From the NCBI GenBank assembly GCA_030142905.1, contig JASJOG010000208.1, positions 271,001-335,000 of the forward strand: 64,000 bases of DNA, read 5' to 3'. Position 1 is the stretch's first letter, and every line of letters starts with the position of its first letter. Below are positions 12,611 through 23,150 of this stretch, piece after piece. Origin of the DNA: Heliopora coerulea (taxonomy: Eukaryota; Cnidaria; Anthozoa; Scleralcyonacea; Helioporidae). The notes beneath the pieces are model-generated. The model did not search any database. It saw only the letters and a program-made list of their open reading frames with translations, and had not been told where the DNA came from. Position numbers and translations under genes: made by a program.

Positions 12611-13487
12611 CAGGGGTTAAAAAATGTTTCAGAAAGAGAGTACGAGATCGTACGTTTAGTAGCTAAGCTGGCGTACGCTCCATCGATGTTCAAGTACGAT
12701 TTCTAAACCAGTTTCCAAGGTAAAAATTAGTACATTTATCAAATACAGTTTGCATTATTATTCTAACGTGACAAGTTTGTTTAATATTTCCACCTCCACA
12801 TCATCTTCGCTTGCCGAGTTAAGTATCTCCTTTGACGAGTTCTTCTGTGGCCCTCCAGGTCCTGTCGGCTTATGTCCTTTTAAATGACGTTTCTTTGCCA
12901 CCGACAACCACCGATAAATAGCTGATTCGCTATCAAATTCATCGAGGAAGACTCCATTTATACAAATGCCCAAAATACCTTGAAGCCTTGCATCAATGAG
13001 AGATGTAGGCAAACAGGTTTTTGTTCGATTCATTGCAGAAAAACCCCGTTCACAGGCAGCAGTGCTATGAGATATAGTTGCCATGAACTTGACTAAGATA
13101 AGGATATTGCGAATTTCTTCGTCATTCTGTAACATGAGGTTGCGGTAGACATCCAGTAAACCTCGTCTGCGTAGTGGAAGAATTCGACTACGGCCATTCT
13201 AGTAAGATTGCGAAGGCTTCGTCATCCTTTAATAAGCCATGCTCACGGTAGTAATCAGCGAGGCTTTCGATTTCCGTGTAGCCGAACGCTGCGTCTTCTC
13301 CCGTAAATAATCTCAACCAAATTTTAAAATCAAACACGGTCATCCGCAGCGAAAATTTATTTTTCGTCGTCCTTGAAGGAAATACGAAGGTGCTGAACGA
13401 CATCGCACGTCTTTGTAGATATTAGGTGTACACCAAGCTAACTTCGACGTACAGTCGTACGTCCGTACGCTAATTTTTTAACCCTTG
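12611..13487 (-). mobile_element. hAT-family transposon remnant
   Basis: The left end CAGGGGTTAAAAAAT (12611-12625) is repeated inverted at the right end (about 13473-13487, one mismatch), the form expected of hAT termini. Flanking bases CCGGTCAC and TCGGTCTC agree at 6 of 8 positions and could be a decayed 8-bp target duplication, but the register is uncertain. The inside carries only the C-terminal part of a hAT transposase on the minus strand, so most of the gene has been deleted. Confidence 0.7.
12758..13403 (-). pseudogene. hAT transposase C-terminal (dimerisation) fragment
   Basis: The minus-strand translation contains STAACERGFSAMNRTKT followed by LPTSLIDARLQGIL. This resembles the conserved C-terminal dimerisation region of hAT transposases and their domesticated ZNF862/ZMYM-like relatives. 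A second frame upstream (13188-13403) continues the same protein, with a frame change near 13188-13195. Residues upstream of the dimerisation motif (LADYYREHGLLKDDE, then a basic RRRGLLDVYRNL) fit the linker of this family. The N-terminal BED finger and the catalytic Asp region are absent. It lies inside hAT-type inverted ends, which favours a transposon relic over a host gene. Confidence 0.75.
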
Positions 13488-13682
13488 TCGGTCTCATGTA
13501 AACAAAAAACAGGGATTTGTACGCGGTGCGATCTCAAGTCGTGCCCGTCTGACGTGGTAACGGTCTCATGTTATCAACCCCTCAAGTGCTCTCAAGTTGC
13601 CAGACCAAGTAGTAGCAGGAAATTCAAGATTTCGACGACCAACTACACCTACGGTTAAAAACTAATTATCATTGAATAATGC

Positions 13683-14580
13683 ATTTATTATTCTGCAAAT
13701 ATTCTAAATGATGCACAGATTTGGACTGCCTACAACCGTCAAAGAAAACGAACGTTTTCGCTTGTTTTAGGAATGTATACGCAAAGGCTTATGGATCGGA
13801 GGGCAGTATTAGACCATCAACCCAGACTGCGTGACAAAATGAGTAATTTTTTGTTCAACTTATTTATCCTGGACACGCCTCATTATGTTGAAGACTATTA
13901 CGATAAGGAAACATTTCCCAGTAAATCAAGGTGGAAGAGCGTAGTTAAGTCAGCTATAAAGGAGGTTCACGAAAATGAATGGAGGGAAAAGGTTATGCGT
14001 AATAGCCAGCTGAAAATTTATGCAATGGTTCATGAGAAGTTGGAAACAACTTTTTGGTGGCTCCTGGCAAGGGAGTATCCTGATTATCTGGGGGAAATAA
14101 CTGATGTTGTGCGCATTTTATGCGTTTCGTATACCCTACGTGGTACACGAACGGAGGATTTTGAAAATAGCAGCGTAGAATGTGAAAGATGTCACATGCC
14201 TTGCAGAAAACCGTTGAAACATGCCTTGTTGTATTGTAGAGAGTCGGAGGTTGAAAGAAATAATTTGTGGGATTGGGTGATGGATACCTTACTACTTAAT
14301 ATCTCAGTGGAATTGCATTTATTGGACGATGACGAGTTCATCGCAGCAATATTTGGTGATATGAGAGGTTTAAGTAATTTACGTGATGATGATAAAGACA
14401 AATTCTTTTTGAGAACGGCGAAATATATTTCATCTATTAGGGTACATTTTTTTAATATAGTTTTCTGCTATTGTAAATAATTTAATTTTTCACTTTAAAC
14501 TTTGTAATTACTTTAATTACCCCTCTATTAAGGGGGCAATAAAGTATTATACTTACTCACTCACTCATTCACCACTCTCC
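13683..14580 (+). mobile_element. 5'-truncated non-LTR retrotransposon
   Basis: An open frame with a retroelement-type C-terminus is followed by a 3' region containing AATAAAGTATT and a short tandem ACTC tail (about 14552-14572). Truncation at the 5' side and a simple-repeat 3' tail are typical of LINE insertions. It ends about 15 bp before the ATG of the NACHT gene. Confidence 0.6.
13773..14480 (+). pseudogene. C-terminal fragment of a LINE polyprotein with zinc-knuckle
   Basis: A 235-codon frame, open upstream to about 13683 without needing this ATG. It contains CERCHMPC and then a His and Cys within the next 17 residues, a CCHC-like knuckle of the kind found after the reverse transcriptase in several non-LTR families. 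A Trp-rich segment (TTFWWLLAREYP) precedes it. No reverse transcriptase core is present, so this is the 3' end of a 5'-truncated copy. I cannot assign the clade. A host gene is possible but unlikely given the LINE-like 3' tail directly after the stop. Confidence 0.55.
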
Positions 14581-14592
14581 TATATTCTATAG
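14565..14592 (+). other. Possible 3' splice acceptor before the NACHT start
   Basis: A pyrimidine-leaning run (CTCTCCTATATTCTATAG) ends in AG at 14591-14592, three bases before the ATG at 14596. It could be the acceptor for an upstream untranslated exon. If so, the LINE fragment to the left lies in the intron. No transcript data support this. Confidence 0.3.
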
Positions 14593-14595
14593 GTA

Positions 14596-17500
14596 ATGGC
14601 TTCCGGAAATCTAAGTAACAAAGCAAACGGCGCTAGACTGAGCCGACTTTTGATTGATAAAGGAACACAGGCATTGAGAGCAACCTTCGACTTTTACTGT
14701 CAACCTGCTAAGTTAACTACAGAGCTACACGCGAACAAGCACAAATTACAAGGTTTAAGGTACAAAGTAATCACTCCTCCGCAATGGACGTTGTTGTATC
14801 CTTCTGCCGGTTCTCCTGATTCCAAGAACTTTGATATAACATTGCTAACTATTCTTTTGAGAAATATCTGTGGATTACCTTCGCCAGCAACAGGATGGAG
14901 AACCATGCCTCCAGACGCAGACAATTCCGTTGCGGCAAACATTTTACGAATACAGTTATATAGGAACGAAGTTTACGCGCACAAGGCGAGTACGGAAATT
15001 GATGACATTACGTTTGAAAAATTGTGGCCGAAAATATCTGCGGCACTGATTGGTTTAGGAATCCCTTCCCGTGAAATAGATGAATTGAAAGATGCTCCTC
15101 TTTCTCCTGAAGAAGACAGTTACAGTCAGCAGTTGATAAATTGGAAGCAATCTGAGGATGAATTAATTACGTTTGTTCAAGAAAACCAGGGTGGGATAAA
15201 AAAAATTCAAGAAGAGGTGGCAAACCTGAAAGCATTGATTCAAAAACAACAGCAGGAAGTGAGTGAAAGTTGCAAAGATGAGGGAATTTTGCGTAGTCTG
15301 GCCAAATGTAATTTCAAGGGGCACATTGAAATCCTTACAAAAAAATTTCTAACGGGAACAAGAGAATGGCTTTTTCAACAACTCCATTCCTGGTTCTCTG
15401 ATCAGGAGTCGGATTCTCGGTTGATGATATTGACCGCTGGACCTGGAATAGGAAAAAGTGTGTTTGCTGCGAAAGTTTGCCAGGTGTACAAAGAGAGCGG
15501 ACGATTAGCTGCCTGCCACTTTTGTAAGTTCAACAATTCAGATTATAAAAATCCACATATATTACTTCAGTCTTTGGCAATCCATATGTGCGAAAATGTG
15601 GAAGGATTCAGGGAAAAACTTGTCGAACAGCTCCAACGGCCTCACTCAAAGGAAACGTTGCCAGATGCTTTCCGTGTTCTTCTAAATGATCCTCTGCACG
15701 CTTTGGATGAACGTGAACCATTGATGATTGTTATAGATGCTTTGGACGAAAGCGAAGTCAACGGGAAAAGCGAATTGTTGGAATTAATGTCGGAAGAATT
15801 CCTAAAACTACCGAAGTGGATAAAAATGCTGATTACAAGTAGACCAGAACTGCCAGTACGAAAAAGTCTTAACCATTTGAAACCTATAGAGATCCGTTCA
15901 GATGATAAACTTAATAGTGCTGATCTCTTGCTTTACCTGAAGTTTTATTTGTCAGATAAATGTGACAGCGATAACGTACTTTCGTTATTGGTGTGGAAAT
16001 GTGAGGGTTCGTTTCTCTTTGCTTATTACGTTCAACTTGAGTTACGGAATGAAACTGAACTTCTCACTGTTAAAAACCTATTAAACTTCGCGCCCAGAGG
16101 CATTTCTGGCTTTTATGAGAAGCAATTCAAACGTCTGAAGGTTAATCTTGATAAGCTAGCTCCCTCAAAGCTGGAATTTAAGCGTTTCTTAGATGTTCTT
16201 GTTGCAGCTAAAGGCCCACTTCCACTAGGTTTGTTACAAGAGTGTTTGGGTTTGTCTGATAATGCAAACTACAAACTTCGGCAGGCCATCAACGATACCT
16301 TGTCTTCATTTCTGCCAGTTTACGATGATTGTTTAACCGTATACCACAGATCTTTGATTGACTGGCTCACTTCAACAGATTACAGTGAACATGAGTTTAC
16401 CTCAGATGTTTACAATGGAGTGAGATGCATATGGTGGGCTTGCGAGAGAGTATTCATTTATCTTATCAGTTTGCAAACATTTAGTGATTTAAAGTTGACT
16501 GCAATGATGAAATATGCTCTTAGGTATGGAACATCTCATCTGGTTGACATTAGTGACGAGAGCAAGTATCACTGGTTGGTTAACATTAAAATAATCCACG
16601 TCAAGAGAAATATTTTTCCAAAATCTCTTATTTCCTCCCATCAAGAGTGGGAACTTGCTTCAAGAAGATCGCATTCTTCAATTTCCACTTACCTTAGATA
16701 TAATATGTGGCAGCATTGTAGATTATTTTGGTTGAACATTGAATTGCCAGAAATTCCTGGATTCTATTTACAATATGTTGCTAATGGTCATACTGCCATT
16801 GATGCCGAGGAAGGCGACAAACGAACTGCAAAATCTCTGTTGGAAAAAGGACGACATGTCTGGTGTGAGGATCTAGACATGATCAGGGATTCTGCGATGC
16901 CTCTTGGGATGATGTGGTTTAACACATTTGTTGGATGTGTTGGTATTTCACCGAACATGCAACTGGTTGCATTTGGCCATGAGGATGGAAAAATTTCAAT
17001 TATCAAATTTCCAAACCTAGAAGTGCTTTGTAGATATGACAGTGAGTTCACATCCTCGGTTCCCTGCTGTACATTCTCACCTGATAACTGTACTCTTCTT
17101 TACGGTAGATTAGATTCTTGTATCAGTGTAAAGTGCTGTGAAAAAGTGTCTTTCTTTTCTGGTCACTCTGACCAGTTTTTGTCATGCTCATTCTCTCCAT
17201 CTGGTAAGAAACTAGTGACAGCTGATAATTCGAGATTTGTTAAACTGTGGGATGTCAACAAGCAGGTATTACTTACCTGCCTTGACGTAGAAGGACTTGT
17301 TGACAGTTGCTTTTTCACTAAATGTGGTTTATTTATAGCTGGAAAGGAAAACTGTGAGGCCGGGACGTGCAGTCTTGCTATTTGGAATGCGTTTACACTG
17401 CACAGAGTTGATGACCGTTTACCACACAAGTACCCTGAGACAGTCAGCGATTGTCTGGGGGTATCTGTTTCTATCGAGTGGTTCCTTAACTCCACAATGA

Positions 17501-18813
17501 AGGATAAAAATTCTGAAATTACGTCGATCATTGATCTATCAGGTTGTCCACTATTCTTTAGGTTACCTCAGGGGCAGCCTCTTTGTCGTTTGCACGGAAT
17601 TAAAATTTATAGTGTAATGCAGTACAAGAACCGGGATTGTGTTTTAATTTATATCGACATAACTAAGTCGTTCATGGTTATCGATCCAGTTAAACGGTCC
17701 ATAGTTGCTGAACGTCGAATAAATTGGTTACCGCAAATTCACGGCTCTCTTGTTGTAAGTAAAGAATCATTTATAATCCTGACCACTCCTTTCGTATTAT
17801 CTCTTAAAACTCCAGATCAACTCCCATTCCTTCCTTCCAGTTCTTTTGTGAAAATTACATGTTGTTCTTTTTCTCCCGATGCTTTTTACTTTGCAACGTG
17901 CGAGGCTTTCGGCATTATAAAAATATGGACGGTTGATGAGTGCAAAGTAACACAAATATGCAATATGAATGAACCTGGTATCGCTTTCTGGTGGTCGGAA
18001 ACCTGTCTTTGGGTTTACTTTTCTACCTATCTTGCAAAGATCCCGGTTATTGCTAAACAGCAAGTGAATATTTCTGACGTTAAAAAAATACCTTTACGCT
18101 TTTGTGAGAACGCAACCCTGGAATACTTGTCGTTTTCAGAAGGTTTTCTGATCCTGAAATGTCAAGATTCTGCTGCTATAGTCGTATCTAAAATAGTTGA
18201 TGGTGAATTACAGCCTCCCAAAAAATTGCTGACCGATCATTTGTTCGACTGTGCAGCAGTTGGACCTAGTGCTCGTAATATCCTGATAGCTAGTTCTACG
18301 AAATATCAACTGTGGAAAAAAATAAAGAGTGATGATGAAGTGTGGCCTTATTCATTACACAGAAATGTTAACTTCGTTGAGAATGCATCAGTTTCAAGGG
18401 ATATTCGTTTCTCTAGCAAGTGTTATATCACTGATAATGGGAAATTCGGAATTATAGTTGTTTTGACTGGCCAAATGTGGGGAAGTTGTTTAGGTTATTT
18501 ACTGGTAAATCTAAGTTCTGGTGAAATTGCAAACAGGATAACCTGCCACCCAAATCATGAAATGTGTTCCATGTCGGTCGAGTCCCTTCATGCCGGCAAT
18601 TCGTATCTTATCTTTCAACAGAGAGATGAAAGAAAGGTTTGGATATCACGATTGCAAGATGGTAAAGTCGCTGCGGTGTGGAGCTGGTATGACATTTCAC
18701 TTCCAAATTGGTTAATCCTGGGGTTTAGTGCTAAGCACAATCTCATGGCTGTCCCACAGATAGATGGCTACATTAACTTTGTTAAAATTCATTATCCAGA
18801 GAGAACTAATTGA
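14596..18813 (+). CDS. HEPN-NACHT-WD40 protein (STAND NTPase), single long exon
   Basis: An intact 1405-residue frame, the only large undamaged gene in the window. Residues 1 to about 185 resemble the DZIP3-type HEPN domain that heads many cnidarian NACHT proteins, and R123 to H129 form an R-x5-H motif like the active site of HEPN RNases. A coiled-coil-like segment follows (about 190-235). The NACHT domain has Walker A GPGIGKS at 282-288 and a Walker B-type LMIVIDALDESE at 376-387. A mainly helical region spans about 440-760. WD40-like repeats are clearest at about 775-960 (GHSD...FVKLWDV near 855-885) and again near 1085-1115; the rest of the C-terminus is diverged beta-propeller-like sequence. 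STAND NTPases usually sense a ligand through the repeats and oligomerise through NACHT, so a cytosolic immune or stress sensor is the best inference. No signal peptide or membrane segment is evident. Confidence 0.9.
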   Translation: MASGNLSNKANGARLSRLLIDKGTQALRATFDFYCQPAKLTTELHANKHKLQGLRYKVITPPQWTLLYPSAGSPDSKNFDITLLTILLRNICGLPSPATGWRTMPPDADNSVAANILRIQLYRNEVYAHKASTEIDDITFEKLWPKISAALIGLGIPSREIDELKDAPLSPEEDSYSQQLINWKQSEDELITFVQENQGGIKKIQEEVANLKALIQKQQQEVSESCKDEGILRSLAKCNFKGHIEILTKKFLTGTREWLFQQLHSWFSDQESDSRLMILTAGPGIGKSVFAAKVCQVYKESGRLAACHFCKFNNSDYKNPHILLQSLAIHMCENVEGFREKLVEQLQRPHSKETLPDAFRVLLNDPLHALDEREPLMIVIDALDESEVNGKSELLELMSEEFLKLPKWIKMLITSRPELPVRKSLNHLKPIEIRSDDKLNSADLLLYLKFYLSDKCDSDNVLSLLVWKCEGSFLFAYYVQLELRNETELLTVKNLLNFAPRGISGFYEKQFKRLKVNLDKLAPSKLEFKRFLDVLVAAKGPLPLGLLQECLGLSDNANYKLRQAINDTLSSFLPVYDDCLTVYHRSLIDWLTSTDYSEHEFTSDVYNGVRCIWWACERVFIYLISLQTFSDLKLTAMMKYALRYGTSHLVDISDESKYHWLVNIKIIHVKRNIFPKSLISSHQEWELASRRSHSSISTYLRYNMWQHCRLFWLNIELPEIPGFYLQYVANGHTAIDAEEGDKRTAKSLLEKGRHVWCEDLDMIRDSAMPLGMMWFNTFVGCVGISPNMQLVAFGHEDGKISIIKFPNLEVLCRYDSEFTSSVPCCTFSPDNCTLLYGRLDSCISVKCCEKVSFFSGHSDQFLSCSFSPSGKKLVTADNSRFVKLWDVNKQVLLTCLDVEGLVDSCFFTKCGLFIAGKENCEAGTCSLAIWNAFTLHRVDDRLPHKYPETVSDCLGVSVSIEWFLNSTMKDKNSEITSIIDLSGCPLFFRLPQGQPLCRLHGIKIYSVMQYKNRDCVLIYIDITKSFMVIDPVKRSIVAERRINWLPQIHGSLVVSKESFIILTTPFVLSLKTPDQLPFLPSSSFVKITCCSFSPDAFYFATCEAFGIIKIWTVDECKVTQICNMNEPGIAFWWSETCLWVYFSTYLAKIPVIAKQQVNISDVKKIPLRFCENATLEYLSFSEGFLILKCQDSAAIVVSKIVDGELQPPKKLLTDHLFDCAAVGPSARNILIASSTKYQLWKKIKSDDEVWPYSLHRNVNFVENASVSRDIRFSSKCYITDNGKFGIIVVLTGQMWGSCLGYLLVNLSSGEIANRITCHPNHEMCSMSVESLHAGNSYLIFQQRDERKVWISRLQDGKVAAVWSWYDISLPNWLILGFSAKHNLMAVPQIDGYINFVKIHYPERTN

Positions 18814-19981
18814 GTATCTAACAGCCTACCAGACATCTAGGATTATGGATCAAGCCTTAGAGATTAGTCATAAACAACAAAATGTAACTCTTAACGAAAT
18901 TTCGTATTACTGGATACTCTGATTGTGGCAACTGACGTTCGACCGAAAATTTTGGTTGTTGTCTTCACTTTATGCTAAACATTTGTAATATTCTATTCTG
19001 TCTTTAACTATTCTTCCAGCACTTTCTCTCACAAAAAAGACAATACTGGAGTACTTAAAGCTCAGTTCCTGTCATATGTTGCCTTGGGTTGCTCGTGTGT
19101 TTGATAAAGGACTTGGTTAGCCTATCATAGTTACGTTTTGAGATCCATTAGTAACCGATGGAGATTGGTCGCTAATAATATTTACTCACACCTCAGACAC
19201 GACGATATTTTTAATGTGTTTTTGTGCTCTGCATTTCTTATCCCTGGACGCATGCGTTGAGGAGGTAGAATGATCAGTCTGTCGTTAACGTCTCTCCGTT
19301 TGCCGCGGTAGGGTCAATGTGGTTGGTCAGTTCGCCCTTCTATGCCAAGGACTTTTTCTGTTCTTAGTTACGACTTACGTTATAGTCTCTGGTGTTCCAA
19401 AAGTACTTTAGAGCCTAAGCAGCCGCGGGAGTGAATTAGTATAGGTTGGTCAACCAGTGATGACACAGGTTGAAATCGAGACGATGGACTGAAGTAAGCG
19501 TAGTGTTGCAACGTTTTACGTGTAGTGACGTCGCACAACCAATAACTGCTAAATTGCTCTTACCTTCGCAAGTAGTCTGCTTTTAACAGTTTTGGAGAAA
19601 TAAGGATATCGGGTTGGAAGACAACAGGGATGCCAGTCGGTGTCAAAGCAAGAAGTGGTTCTGCTACCATTGTCAGCACTATGAACAGACTTTAAACTAA
19701 CATTGTTTTCTAAAACATCGTAAGAATTCGTTTTTCTCTATTAAATCTTGTGGGAAGAGAACAGCGAACTGGATAACATTTATGTCAACTTCCGATTAAG
19801 CAATCTGTAATTTAGCATCGCAATCAAACATGGACACGGTATTTGGGAAACCACTGTAAGAGCGCATCGAATTTGAGCTGTAACTTTTTTGAGTGGAATG
19901 ACTCAAAAGTCGCAGTTTTTTAAAATTCTGTTGTGAATTCTTAAGAACATGCTCTTTCTTTTATCTGTAAACCATGGTATT
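18814..19981. other. 3' flank of the NACHT gene, nothing recognised
   Basis: No second gene follows. I see no clear AATAAA within about 150 bp of the stop. No bounded repeat is visible. Confidence 0.4.
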
Positions 19982-20127
19982 GCCGGTTTTCCACTTGCAA
20001 ATAAATTCGTACGAATCAACTTTTCTTTGTATAAATTAAATACGTTTCTCATTAGTTTCAGTTGACAGCTTATGAGACAAAAGAAAAATTCGATTCGCGA
20101 GAATTTATTTGCAAATGGGAAACCGGC
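19982..20127. mobile_element. Short MITE with ~27-bp inverted ends
   Basis: Left end GCCGGTTTTCCACTTGCAAA and on to AATTC at 20008 is mirrored by 20101-20127 (GAATTTATTTGCAAATGGGA and on to CCGGC). The element is 146 bp with no coding capacity. The superfamily is unknown because no target duplication is clear. Confidence 0.75.
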
Positions 20128-21195
20128 TTAAGGTTCTCTCAGAACCAATAAAGTTTCAGCCATTGTAATAGCAACAGTAATTGTGGAAACAACCTTCTTT
20201 CTTCAAGGAGTAAATAACTTAAGAAGTAATATTTACTTCTGACGTTAGTTCAGATAGAAAAAAAATCTCCAGTGGTTAGGAAAAGTACAAACAAAATAGA
20301 ACCAAGTTGCTAAGATCAAAACGTTCTTTAAGTCTTGGCTGGAAGTTAGATTAGTTAAGGTGGCAACACCCATAGTTTTGTCGTGGGAACCAGTCTTTCG
20401 ACGAAATGATGACAAAATGTAAAATGAATCGCGGAGAAAAGAAAATTGTGTTGTTGCCTGAATTTTTCCGGACAATTGCACAACGTTGTTAATGCTCGGA
20501 ATGTTGTTTTGTTTAACCGTGTTTCTCGCTGCTATCGTGCTACACAGTGAATGCTCAGCCCACGTGTCCAAAAATTATTGAACGTAAATTAAATGAAAAC
20601 ATGAGCCGCCGTGTAAGTCATGGTTTCATGCAAACAAAGGTTACGATTGATTATTACATCGAAACATGATATTTTATTTCACTCATGATTTCATATAATA
20701 AAGAATGGTAGTTTATTTATATGAGACCATGATTTGCAAGTTTACTCGTGGTTTGATATAATGATTTTAAAGTGCGCCGTCTGTCCAAATATCAAAGTCA
20801 ATATCCGGTTCAACAAGAGTGGGAATTAGTGGCCAAAGAGCACCAAGATTGATGATTTGTAGTTGAGCTTCGTAGCTTCGGTCTTCTTTCTTAGAACGTG
20901 GGAAACACTGAAAGCGTAATGGAGTTACGCCAACCGCAACATCGACGAGTGCAATTACATAGTCCAAGGTCAAGTGCATATTTCATCAATACTAAAGATG
21001 AACAAAGTATTTTTGAATAAATTGCTTAGAAGGCATGTGAATGACCACTAAGGTATCCAAAGATTTTCTATAATAATTGGCAGCTCTGTTTATTATTACT
21101 ACTAACGTGTAGATCTAAACCTGAAGATCGCCTGTGCATTTGGTAAACGTAAAACCTTGGCCATGCATAATGCGAACAACGAACTAGAGCTGTTA
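20128..21195. other. Non-coding stretch, nothing recognised
   Basis: Short frames (20245-20571 and 20767-20979, minus) have no domain signatures. Repeated CATGA..TTTCAT-type words occur at 20600-20760 but I see no defined unit. Confidence 0.4.
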
Positions 21196-21203
21196 GCTCC
21201 GCA

Positions 21204-21638
21204 CAGTGGCGTAGCCAGAGAATCTGTGATGCCCGGGCCTGGGAAGCATTCTAATTAAGGGGATCCGGGGGCATGCTCCCCCGGAAAATGTTTGAATTCT
21301 TGGGTCTCTGAAAGACTATTTCTTGCATTATGAGGGCGCTATTCCCGTATTTTCGGCTGCGGCACCGGGCTGGATTCGAAAGCTTCAATCGTACAGATCC
21401 TCTAAATTACTTTTAAAACCACGAGATATCTCATTGATGAGGACAAATTGTGCGAATTTTTAGCGTGGGAGAAGAAGTTGCGCAAAGAAATTCCATTCGT
21501 GGACCAAACTTAAAGGCCTGATATCAAATTATTCAAAATTTGTCGTGTATTTTTCAGTTGAATATGCCAAATACGTTTTGGGAAACGCCCGTGTTCGTAG
21601 CTGACGCCCGGGTAGGCCCGGGTGTGGCTACGCCACTG
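21204..21638. mobile_element. Non-autonomous hAT MITE with perfect 8-bp target duplication
   Basis: Ends CAGTGGCGTAGCCA and TGGCTACGCCACTG are perfect inverted repeats. The flanks are identical 8-mers, GCTCCGCA at 21196-21203 and 21639-21646, the target duplication length of hAT elements. The 435-bp interior has GC-rich subterminal sequence (GCCCGGGCCTGGG, CCCGGGTAGGCCC) and no transposase. The perfect duplication implies a comparatively recent insertion. Confidence 0.92.
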
Positions 21639-22224
21639 GCTCCGCATTATCCAGCAAGAGATCCGTCAAGCGAACTGTAACTTTAACGTGTGCAGCCACA
21701 GGGTGACATCAAGAGCGTATTTAATAAACTATACTACATATGCTATTTCCACAAACAAGTATTTCTGCATTTTTGTATGTTTAAACCAAACATACAGGGT
21801 ATGTATACACCCTATTAAACCTTTCTACAGGTTGGTAAATGACTGAACTGCCAACTATTACTGATCGTCTTTAGGTGCCCAACCCAGTCTCACCCCCGAA
21901 AAGAGGAAGAGCATCAATTTTGAAAATGTGCTTGATGAGATGAACATCATTTTTCTATGGTAAACTCGGAATAGTATTACGGTCACGGTTAAGATTAGGA
22001 TCAAATCACCCTCCGTGACGGTAGGCCTACTTCCTTGAAGTAGATGATAGGTGTGAGACTGGGCTGAGGTACCTTAATGATCATTCGTATGCCTTCAAAC
22101 TAATTTATTTTAAACAACTTTATTTATCTTTGATGTTGACTAAATATGCCCTTGATCTTCCTCAACGACTGCACTCATCGACGTAGCGGTTGGCGGGAGG
22201 AATCTCTGGAATTTTGGAGGTGTG

Positions 22225-22402
22225 AGGGCTCATTTACACGATACGATTGTCGTATACGATCTTCGTTCTGTGGTGGGGTCACAAGGGCAAAACTCCTGCA
22301 TTCGGTTCGCTAATGTAGCAATACGTCTAGAACATTCCAAAGCGTTAATCGGATATATCAGAGGGAATCGTGTTTGGAAATCGTATTGTGTAACTGGGCC
22401 CT
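22225..22402. mobile_element. Short MITE, AGGGC..ATTTACAC ends
   Basis: AGGGCTCATTTACACGATAC and on to GAT at 22247 is mirrored at 22380-22402 (ATCGTATTGTGTAACTGGGC and on to CCT), with about four mismatches. It is 178 bp and non-coding. No target duplication was recognised. Confidence 0.65.
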
Positions 22403-22719
22403 AAGAGATACGTGCAGGCCCTTCTCCCGCCACACAACTTTGTGATATTTAAAACTAGAGCTGCAGTGCTTTATCTGAAGTTTAAAACGCAAGGCAATAG
22501 CAGAGGTGATGAGTGGTGTCGAAAATCGACGATTTTGTAAGTTCATTGAAAAAGTAATATTGTCTAAGCCGGAGAAGCCAACGAGAAGCTTATGTAAAAC
22601 AAAGGGACGCGCGAGACACGATTACGATTTCGTCGTGAACTAATGAATGGGTTTTTGTAAATTGTGTGATAGACTTTTTTTCCAAGTCTGTTTTAAACAA
22701 AAACTAAGTTTGCCTCATT

Positions 22720-22856
22720 TCAATGAACTCAAACAGAAACTTTTTCATGATAATCGAACATTGTCGAAGTCAACTGAAAAATGTTGACTCGAGCGGGATT
22801 TGAACTCGCACCTTTGGGATACGGGTCTGCCGCTCTACCTGTTGAGCTATCGAGTC
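22720..22856 (-). repeat. tRNA-derived SINE, minus strand
   Basis: On the minus strand 22856-22786 forms a 71-nt tRNA-like fold: acceptor GACTCGA paired with TCGAGTC, D-arm GCTC...GAGC, and T-arm around TTCAAAT. The anticodon stem is broken (GCAGA opposite CCCAA), so it is not a functional tRNA. The loop CCCGTAT would read CGT. The tail (GAGTCAACATTTTTCAGTTG onward) matches the plus-strand copy at 23050-23150. Confidence 0.7.
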
Positions 22857-22962
22857 CACAGGGATTGGAGGCGAGTTTTTATCCAATTTAAGTGCATGAG
22901 ATATTTCCGCGACAACTTAACGCTTATCCGTGAGAGGATGTGCAGTGTTTCAATTCTATTTC

Positions 22963-23150
22963 AGAATCATTCTCAGAGATATACGTGAACAGGAACTTTT
23001 TCATGATAATCTAACACTGCCGAAGTACCCCGAAGGTGCGAGTTCAAATCCCACTGGAGTCAACATTTATCAGTTGGCTTCGGCAGTGTTAGATAATAAT
23101 GAAAAAATTTCTGTTCATGTATATCTCTGAGGATGATTCAATGAACTCAT
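22963..23150 (+). repeat. Inverted-tail SINE copy with half tRNA in the loop
   Basis: The left arm (about 22963-23024, with GATATACGTGAACAGGAACT and CTAACACTGCCGAAG) is the inverse of the right arm (about 23078-23145, CTTCGGCAGTGTTAG to ATGTATATCTCTGAGG). The loop holds only the T-arm half of the tRNA-like head (GGTGCGAGTTCAAATCCCAC). It is the same family as the minus-strand copy beside it. Confidence 0.65.

Noticed and set aside
12374..12706. A 110-codon plus-strand frame
   Set aside because: It runs across the left end of the hAT relic and has no domain; its first part is low-complexity K/S/Q sequence.
20767..20979. A 70-codon minus-strand frame considered as a host exon
   Set aside because: No recognisable domain, no convincing splice sites and no neighbouring exon in a matching frame.
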